From an uncultured Prolixibacteraceae bacterium (lineage in GTDB: Bacteria > Bacteroidota > Bacteroidia > Bacteroidales > Prolixibacteraceae): a DNA stretch of 36,874 bases. The notes below the pieces were generated by a model, which worked only from the letters and a program-made list of their open reading frames with translations, was not told the origin of the DNA and did no database searches. Positions 31,926 to 36,874 of this stretch are shown here, piece by piece. The stretch lies in assembly GCA_903865775.1 (NCBI GenBank), contig CAIPKZ010000270.1, positions 1 to 36,874 of the forward strand, given 5' to 3'. Position 1 is the first letter of the stretch. Each line of letters begins with the position of its first letter. A program made the position numbers and the translations under genes.

Positions 31926-32384
31926 TCAGCTTCCAATAATCTTCAAGGCTTCCTTCACATGTTTTTCAGGAGACAGCTGTGATTTAAAAACATGAACCAA
32001 ACATCCGGCAGGATCGAATATATATGTAACTCGGCCAGGTAACAAGCCAAATAAATCGAAGGGAACGCCAAGTAAATGCCTAAGTTCATTTCCCGTATCA
32101 GAAAGTAAGTGAAAAGGTAATTTATGCTTTGTTTTAAACCGCTCGTGCGAATCAGGATTATCGCCGCTGATGCCAAAAACCACTGCTCCCGCATCTTCCA
32201 AATCCTTATACGAATCGCGAAAACTGCAGGCCTCTTTGATGCATCCCGGAGTTTCATCTTTTGGATAAAAAAACAGAATCAGGTATTTTCCGTGAAATGT
32301 TGAAATATCAACAGGTATATGGTTTTCATCGTTCATGATGAAATGTGGCAGATGATCCCCAACAATTAATTTCTTTACGGCCAT
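31926..32384 (-). CDS. bcp: Thiol peroxidase, Bcp/PrxQ type peroxiredoxin
   Basis: A 152-residue peroxiredoxin. FFYPKDETPGCIKEACSFRD contains the peroxidatic Cys48 and, five residues later, the resolving Cys53, the arrangement of the atypical two-cysteine PrxQ/Bcp group. VVFGISGDNPDSHERFKTKH and LPFHLLSDTGNELRHLLGV are also characteristic. It reduces hydrogen and organic peroxides using thioredoxin, and a thioredoxin gene lies 52 bp upstream on the same strand, so the two are probably one unit. The length is normal for the family. The 123-bp gap to the start of the next leftward gene is at 31745-31925 and holds nothing recognisable. Confidence 0.95.
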   Translation of the reverse strand: MAVKKLIVGDHLPHFIMNDENHIPVDISTFHGKYLILFFYPKDETPGCIKEACSFRDSYKDLEDAGAVVFGISGDNPDSHERFKTKHKLPFHLLSDTGNELRHLLGVPFDLFGLLPGRVTYIFDPAGCLVHVFKSQLSPEKHVKEALKIIGS

Positions 32385-32436
32385 AATTTCAATGTTTAAT
32401 TAATTGAATGAAATCCTAATTCCAAAAGTCAGAACA

Positions 32437-32736
32437 TTAAAGCAATTCTTTCAGAGCAATTGAAATATCAGATGTACCCTGAACTCCTTTCCCACTCCAC
32501 TGAATCTTTCCCTGCAGAAACACCACAACGGTCGGAATGTTCCGAACTTCACATGATGTGGCAATTTCAGGAAAATGATCTACATTGACCTTTATGATTC
32601 GTACATGCTCCTTGAACTGTTCTTTCACTTCCTTCAGAATTGGCGGCATCAATCGGCAAGGAACACACCAATCGGCATAAAAATCAACCAAAACAGGTCG
32701 CGCCGAATTTACTATTCGATTAAAACGTCTATTCAT
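32437..32736 (-). CDS. Thioredoxin
   Basis: A 99-residue single-domain thioredoxin with active site WCVPC (Cys24 and Cys27; Val replaces the usual Gly), preceded by PVLVDFYAD and followed by the cis-proline loop RNIPTVVVF. No signal peptide is present, so it is cytoplasmic. It overlaps the end of the upstream DUF6132 gene by 8 bp and is followed by bcp, for which it is the likely reductant. The CVPC variant is common in Bacteroidota thioredoxins. Confidence 0.93.
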   Translation of the reverse strand: MNRRFNRIVNSARPVLVDFYADWCVPCRLMPPILKEVKEQFKEHVRIIKVNVDHFPEIATSCEVRNIPTVVVFLQGKIQWSGKGVQGTSDISIALKELL

Positions 32737-32944
32737 TTTTATTCTTCCATTTCAGGATAAAACTTCCCATCAAATCACCCAACAGATATCCCATAGCCAT
32801 TCCCCATAAAGTAGACCAGTACCATACTGACTTTATCGGACAAGTTCCGCTTGAACAACCTACAAGTTTCCAGTAAAGGAAACCTCCGGCAGCTCCAACT
32901 ATCGTGAAGATAATTTTCAATCCGGATTGCTTGTCAAGTTTCAT
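32729..32944 (-). CDS. DUF6132 family small membrane protein
   Basis: A 71-residue protein with two membrane helices. The core is AAGGFLYWKLVGCSSGTCPI, with two cysteines placed at the end of the first helix, then MAMGYLLGDL. This GCSSGTCPI motif characterises DUF6132 proteins of Bacteroidota; the paired cysteines and the overlap with a thioredoxin gene suggest a thiol-redox role, as yet unproven. The start at 32944 was chosen because family similarity begins at MKLDKQSGLK; a start at 33091 adds 49 residues without family resemblance. The 3' end overlaps the thioredoxin start by 8 bp, implying coupled translation. Confidence 0.8.
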   Translation of the reverse strand: MKLDKQSGLKIIFTIVGAAGGFLYWKLVGCSSGTCPIKSVWYWSTLWGMAMGYLLGDLMGSFILKWKNKNE

Positions 32945-33106
32945 TTTGCTCTGTTTGAGGATAGAAACAATGTGTTTCCAGTTTAGTTCGACAAGTCCAA
33001 TAGATAATGAATAACTGTCATAGATATTTTTTATAGTCCGACTGACCATATCCAAATGAATGAAAATTTCCAATTTCAAACTGAAATTCAATTAGCTGGT
33101 GAAATC

Positions 33107-33146
33107 AAAAAAAAACTCTCCGAATAAATTCCAGAGAGTTTTTTCC
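33107..33146 (-). terminator. Rho-independent terminator of the oxidoreductase operon
   Basis: The stem AAAACTCTC (33112-33120) pairs with GAGAGTTTT (33134-33142). Reading leftwards the stem is followed by a run of nine T, 13 bp after the end of the Gfo/Idh/MocA gene. The forward strand has six T after the stem, so it could work both ways. Confidence 0.8.
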
Positions 33147-33159
33147 TATTTCCTTTTTC

Positions 33160-34506
33160 CTAAATTTTTGGCTCCCAACCTTTCTGATACTCGCGATCCC
33201 AAAGTTTCATTCCTTTCTGATCAAGAATTTGTCCGTTCTCAGAATTAACTTTAAACGGTTTATTGATGCGATAAGAAATATTGGCATAGTGGGTCATCAT
33301 TTGAGTGATGGCGCCTTCTTCGATGGGTGAATTCAATTTGCTTTCCGTTCCACGAATCACGTTGAAAAAGTTTACCACGTGAGTATCTGTCATATCTCCG
33401 CCACCACCAAGGGCAGTTCCGGCTTCGGTACCTGCTGATTTGCTGTCTTTAATTTTCTTTCCTGACCGGTCGAATAGCGAATATCCTTCGCGGTTTACAA
33501 AAACAGAACCTTCTGTTCCATAAATAATTGTGCCACGATCTGAACCATAAGTTTTATAATTGTTCCTGCTTTTCCCGTCCCATTTGATGATCTTGTTTCC
33601 GGGGAAACGCAAAGTTGCATCCATGGTGTCGTACATTTCCCAGCCATCATTCTTAAAATGTCGCTTGGCAGCTTCCACATCCACATATTCAGGATATTTC
33701 ACCTGCAGTGCCCAACGGGCAACGTCCAGTTCATGAGTGGCATTATTGCCTGCTTCTGCAGTTCCCCAATTCCAGCCATACCAGTGCCAGTTGTAATCCC
33801 AGATATCGCTCATATATTCCTGATGTGGAGCCGGGCCCTGCCAGAGTTCCCAATCCAGCCCTTCAGGAATTGCGGCTTTCTTTTGAACAGGACTTTCATT
33901 CCGGCCATTGACATAAAAAGCAATCGCCTTAAACGCATCACCAATAACCCCTTTATGAATTTCACCAATGATCTCCTGTGATGCTTTGTCAGATCGTTGC
34001 TGGTTGCCCATTTGGACTACCTTGCCATATTTTTTCTGAAAAGCGACCAGCAATTCACCTTCGCGCGGGTTGTGACTGCAAGGTTTTTCAATGTAAACAT
34101 GCTTTCCGGCCTGCATCGCCATCCACGTTCCCGGAGCATGCCAATGATCGGGAGCAGCATTGAAAATAGCATCCACACTTTGGTCATTCCAAACTTCGTG
34201 AATATCACTTATCAATGTTGCTTTTCCTGAAATTTTTCCGGCAAGATCCTGACCGACTTTTTCCCTCTGCTTCTTCATTACATCGCAGATGTAGGCCACA
34301 TCGACATTGTTATTTTTATCTTTTAAAGCGGTATAATAGGCGCTGACCCTCCGACCACAGCCCATCATGGCAATATTCAGACGGTCGTTTGCACCGATAA
34401 TCCTGGAATAACTTTTAGCACTGAAGCCTGTTGCCGCTCCGCCAATGGTAACTCCTGCAGCACCAACGGCTACATTTCGAATAAATTCACGACGATTTGT
34501 ACTCAT
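33160..34506 (-). CDS. Tat-exported Gfo/Idh/MocA family oxidoreductase
   Basis: A 448-residue NAD(P)-dependent sugar dehydrogenase-like protein. It begins with a twin-arginine signal (MSTNRREFIRNVAVGAAG). The Rossmann domain follows (LNIAMMGCGRR, about 43-53; ICDV near 73-76), with NAAPDHWHAP and the catalytic-lysine motif EKP at 140-142, then NNATHELDVARWAL in the C-terminal domain. Relatives exported this way oxidise the C3 hydroxyl of glycosides or related sugars. It is the last gene of a leftward group after a DUF1080 protein and a sugar isomerase, and ends at a strong terminator. The 99-bp gap ahead of it contains a palindrome that could lower its expression relative to the first two genes. 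Confidence 0.9.
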   Translation of the reverse strand: MSTNRREFIRNVAVGAAGVTIGGAATGFSAKSYSRIIGANDRLNIAMMGCGRRVSAYYTALKDKNNNVDVAYICDVMKKQREKVGQDLAGKISGKATLISDIHEVWNDQSVDAIFNAAPDHWHAPGTWMAMQAGKHVYIEKPCSHNPREGELLVAFQKKYGKVVQMGNQQRSDKASQEIIGEIHKGVIGDAFKAIAFYVNGRNESPVQKKAAIPEGLDWELWQGPAPHQEYMSDIWDYNWHWYGWNWGTAEAGNNATHELDVARWALQVKYPEYVDVEAAKRHFKNDGWEMYDTMDATLRFPGNKIIKWDGKSRNNYKTYGSDRGTIIYGTEGSVFVNREGYSLFDRSGKKIKDSKSAGTEAGTALGGGGDMTDTHVVNFFNVIRGTESKLNSPIEEGAITQMMTHYANISYRINKPFKVNSENGQILDQKGMKLWDREYQKGWEPKI

Positions 34507-34540
34507 GCTGTATAATTTAGGTTTGTATAGTTAATAATTT

Positions 34541-34577
34541 GCTACAAGCTACAAGCTTGCAGCTTGTAGCTTGTAGC
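34541..34577. repeat. Perfect 17-bp inverted repeat made of GCTTGTA heptamers
   Basis: The arms 34541-34557 and 34561-34577 are exact complements around a 3-base loop, each composed of repeated GCTACAA/GCTTGTA units. Two further GCTTGAA copies follow (about 34583-34597). It lies inside the operon between the isomerase and the oxidoreductase, so the transcript would carry a very stable hairpin there. Confidence 0.8.
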
Positions 34578-34605
34578 CTGACGCTTGAAGCTTGAAGCCC
34601 GGAAT

Positions 34606-35448
34606 TTAATTTATAACGGCTAACACGCCCTTCACATAGCCCAATGATTCGGCCAGTCCGGGAACTGGATCAGCATCATCTTTTTCATACTCAAATGAAA
34701 TGATTCCGGAGAACTTCTTTTTCACCACCGTTTTCAGGAAACCCGGAATGTCGATGACTCCGCGTCCAATTTCGATGGCTTTACCTTCTTTGTCCGAAGT
34801 GGTCACATCTTTCATGTGGATTTCAAAAATACGGTCGAAATAGTCTTTCAGGTCAGCCGACGGGTCGCGTTGAATACGCTGCGTATGACCAATATCCAGA
34901 CAAAGTCCCATCCGGGCATCCATATTCTTAATCAATACGAAGGCACTTTCGCAACTTGGGTAAACTTTATCGCCCGGCCCATGGTTGTGAATGGCCAGCC
35001 GGATGTTGTATTCTTTGACCTTTTTTTCGGCATATGGCAGCATATCATGCTGTGGAACGCCAATAATCATATTCATCCCGGCCTTGCGGGCATACTCAAA
35101 AGCGGCATCCACCTCGGCCTCCGATTTCATATAAATCACTCCGCCTGAACCCAGATCGACTTCGGCATTCTTACATTTCAGCACAACTTCTGCAATCTGC
35201 AAATCCGTTGAATCCAGTTTCAGATGAAAATCTTTGAGCGAGATGTGTTTAATATCCAGTTTTTGGCAAACAGCCAATGCATCATCCAGATTCATTTTCC
35301 GGAGTGTATAAGAAGCAAGGCCCAAACGAACAGCAGATGAGCTTATTTTGTTTGACATGGAAGACTTTGATTGGGCAATGCCTGGCAGGGCGACTGCAGC
35401 TATCCCAAGTCCTGATAATCTTAAAAAATCACGACGATTTGCATTCAT
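34606..35448 (-). CDS. Sugar phosphate isomerase/epimerase-like TIM barrel, Tat-exported
   Basis: A 280-residue protein of the xylose-isomerase-like/AP-endonuclease-2 fold. It starts with a twin-arginine signal (MNANRRDFLRLSGLGIAAVA). The barrel shows VRLGLASYTLRKM, LAIHNHGPGDK (metal-ligand His pair), MGLCLDIGHTQR (metal-ligand Asp and His), FEIHMKDVT and a late FSGIISFEYEKD glutamate, together a normal metal site. In the 3-keto-sugar route such proteins act on oxidised glycosides or sugars as epimerases or lyases. It begins 4 bp after the DUF1080 gene, indicating tight coupling. The exact substrate cannot be read from sequence. Confidence 0.88.
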   Translation of the reverse strand: MNANRRDFLRLSGLGIAAVALPGIAQSKSSMSNKISSSAVRLGLASYTLRKMNLDDALAVCQKLDIKHISLKDFHLKLDSTDLQIAEVVLKCKNAEVDLGSGGVIYMKSEAEVDAAFEYARKAGMNMIIGVPQHDMLPYAEKKVKEYNIRLAIHNHGPGDKVYPSCESAFVLIKNMDARMGLCLDIGHTQRIQRDPSADLKDYFDRIFEIHMKDVTTSDKEGKAIEIGRGVIDIPGFLKTVVKKKFSGIISFEYEKDDADPVPGLAESLGYVKGVLAVIN

Positions 35449-35452
35449 ATTT

Positions 35453-36793
35453 TTAAATTTTTCTGATTTTTAAACTCCTGAATTTGACCTGATCTGAATG
35501 GTATTGCAACAAAATCGGTGCTGCCTTCACCATTCCAAAATTTTCAAAACCTGCAAATTTGCTTTTGGAAACCAGGGACTTAAAACTTTCTGACCCGCGA
35601 ACATATTCCAGCACTTTCATACCATTCAGCCAATGTTCCACCCGGTTGTCCGGATAAACCACAATACGGCCGATATTCCATTCGTCGAAGGGTTTGACAA
35701 AACGTTCCTGTTTGTTGGCAGGAATCAGATCGTAAAGTGATGCCAGTGTCCGGTTTCCGGCGATTCCCATTTTGGCATCCGGATGGTTCTTATCATCGAG
35801 TACCTGATATTCCAGTCCAATGGACGGACCGCCATTTCCGGTAAAATATTTTACACCGCTGTTGGCGCCTTCTGCAAAATTAAATTCAAACTGAAATTCA
35901 AATGCGTCAAATTTTTCATCCGAAACAATATCAGAACCTTTTATCTTTTCGGGTTCACGGCTTGCAATTGACTTAAGCGCCCCATCTTCAACAGTCCAGC
36001 CTTGTTCCGGAAACTGATCTTTTCCAACAGCTTTCCAGCCATTGGTGGACTTACCGTCAAAAAGCAAATGCCATCCTTGCTGCTTTTCAGCTTCACACAA
36101 TGTATTCGGCACTAAATTCACCACAAATACATTTGGAGTCTCAGTCACTTTCAGACCGGTAGTTTTGATCCGGATATTCTTCCAGCGGATTTGTTTTCCC
36201 GGCTGGTCATCCTTGCCGATTGCATGCACCTGGAGGGCGATCAAACCGCTTGGAGTCATATCATCGATCAAATAGGCAACCGGAATATTATTCAACCAGG
36301 TACGAATGCTGTTACCAATGCATTCGATGCGGTAATGATTCCATTCATTCGCCTTAAAAGCAGATTTTCCGGAAGGATTCAATTCGCCGGTGTACAGCCA
36401 TCCGCGGCGGGCCTCATCGTAGATTCCGGCACTCCATGCCCGGTCCGAAGGATCAACCTCGCACTGATAACCATGTACGCGGCCATCCATGATTTCAGGT
36501 TTACTGACACTCCGGAATTGAATGCCCGAATTCATGTCATTGTTGACCAGCAAATCAAGTTCAAGCACAAAATCACCGTAATCCTTATCGGTAACCAGAA
36601 ACGAATTGGGCGTATCTGAAACGGTAGTTCCAACGATTTCTCCATTTTCAACCCCATATTTGGCCTGACCATTCAGCTGATGCCAGCCCGTCAGGTCTTT
36701 CCCGTTGAAAAGTGATTTCCATTCGTCCTTGCTTTGGCCTGAAGCACTCGCGTTTAGTAGGAAAAAAGAAAGTAGAATTTGAAAATATTTCAT
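35453..36793 (-). CDS. Exported protein with two DUF1080 (3-keto-disaccharide hydrolase-type) domains
   Basis: A 446-residue protein with signal peptide MKYFQILLSFFLLNASASG. Two concanavalin-like DUF1080 domains follow: domain 1 (about 22-215) with WKSLFNGKDLTGWHQLNG, VLELDLLVNNDMNSGIQFRS and HGYQCEVDPSDRAWSAGIYD; domain 2 (about 240-446) with WHLLFDGKSTNGWKAVGK, FQFEFNFAEGANSGVKYF and GLEYQVLDD. DUF1080 members related to Bacteroides BT2157 cleave glycosides after C3 oxidation. Being first in an operon with an isomerase and a Gfo/Idh/MocA oxidoreductase supports this role in the periplasm. A promoter box is at 36848-36855. Confidence 0.9.
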   Translation of the reverse strand: MKYFQILLSFFLLNASASGQSKDEWKSLFNGKDLTGWHQLNGQAKYGVENGEIVGTTVSDTPNSFLVTDKDYGDFVLELDLLVNNDMNSGIQFRSVSKPEIMDGRVHGYQCEVDPSDRAWSAGIYDEARRGWLYTGELNPSGKSAFKANEWNHYRIECIGNSIRTWLNNIPVAYLIDDMTPSGLIALQVHAIGKDDQPGKQIRWKNIRIKTTGLKVTETPNVFVVNLVPNTLCEAEKQQGWHLLFDGKSTNGWKAVGKDQFPEQGWTVEDGALKSIASREPEKIKGSDIVSDEKFDAFEFQFEFNFAEGANSGVKYFTGNGGPSIGLEYQVLDDKNHPDAKMGIAGNRTLASLYDLIPANKQERFVKPFDEWNIGRIVVYPDNRVEHWLNGMKVLEYVRGSESFKSLVSKSKFAGFENFGMVKAAPILLQYHSDQVKFRSLKIRKI

Positions 36794-36826
36794 CGTATTT
36801 CTTAGTATTTTGATTTAAGTTTATTT

Positions 36827-36855
36827 TTCCGTGTACGGTAACGGAAACAAAAATA
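36827..36855 (-). promoter_or_regulatory. Promoter -7 box (TATTTTTG) and adjacent TTCCGT/ACGGAA inverted repeat
   Basis: The reverse-strand octamer at 36848-36855 matches TAnnTTTG, 55 bp before the DUF1080 gene; the -33 region would lie just beyond the window edge. TTCCGT (36827-36832) and ACGGAA (36841-36846), immediately downstream of the box, could be an operator over the transcription start or the base of a leader hairpin. Confidence 0.45.
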
Positions 36856-36874
36856 GGTAATTATATGAAATCTA

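Noticed and set aside
32945-33091. Upstream extension of the DUF6132 protein
   Set aside because: The additional 49 residues lack family resemblance and hydrophobic pattern; the ATG at 32944 gives the normal short length.

Overview
The window looks like chromosomal DNA of a Bacteroidota bacterium, probably Bacteroidales/Marinilabiliales-like. The evidence is a PorQ homologue of the type IX secretion system (T9SS), a secreted CotH protein with a T9SS C-terminal sorting domain, families largely typical of this phylum (DUF1599, BT_3928-type DoxX protein, DUF6132, DUF5686 plus carboxypeptidase-regulatory domain, DUF1080), and several upstream regions with the Bacteroidota -7 promoter consensus TAnnTTTG. 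No rRNA, tRNA, CRISPR array or intact transposase was recognised.

Layout. 1-2.75 kb: 5' end of a ketopantoate-reductase-like gene (cut by the window edge), an SRPBCC protein, a DoxX-like membrane protein, and a convergent MFS transporter; a 133-bp MITE-like inverted repeat sits between the convergent genes. 2.8-3.6 kb: a decayed patch with a coding remnant, a 5'-truncated ORF6N pseudogene and a second MITE-like element. 3.75-10.6 kb: a three-gene signalling operon made of a FIST sensor protein, a 1336-residue hybrid kinase (five PAS, one GAF, HisKA, ATPase, receiver) and a receiver-kinase-receiver protein, a layout like NosP/NahK nitric-oxide sensing. 10.6-10.9 kb: a gene-free 333-bp cassette of palindromes. 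10.9-14.6 kb: an M16 peptidase pair (one with, one without HxxEH) and a nitronate monooxygenase/FabK-like flavoprotein. 14.7-18.1 kb: the CotH/T9SS protein.

18.1-24.3 kb: housekeeping block. folP and cdaA (c-di-AMP synthase) run leftwards. Divergent from them are a DUF1599 protein with an internal duplication, a DoxX/BT_3928 protein, porQ, a YitT-family membrane protein and ppnP. 24.5-29 kb: an AT-rich orphan lipoprotein, hemH and a DUF5686 outer-membrane protein, with a striking pair of palindromes upstream of hemH. 29-31.7 kb: four tightly packed leftward genes: a cytoplasmic-looking protein fusing helical repeats to a GH16-like domain whose catalytic acids are altered, a stand-alone PAS protein, a HEPN toxin-like protein (RX4HXY) and a MNT antitoxin-like nucleotidyltransferase (GSX10DXD). 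This is the most unusual cluster in the window. 31.9-32.9 kb: a thiol-redox group (DUF6132, thioredoxin, Bcp peroxiredoxin). 33.1-36.8 kb: a leftward operon of a double-DUF1080 protein, a sugar phosphate isomerase/epimerase and a Tat-exported Gfo/Idh/MocA oxidoreductase, matching the recently recognised 3-keto-glycoside route of glycan breakdown.

Intergenic DNA is rich in palindromic repeats of several unrelated families, placed preferentially between convergent genes. All assignments come from reading motifs by eye; no database search was run.
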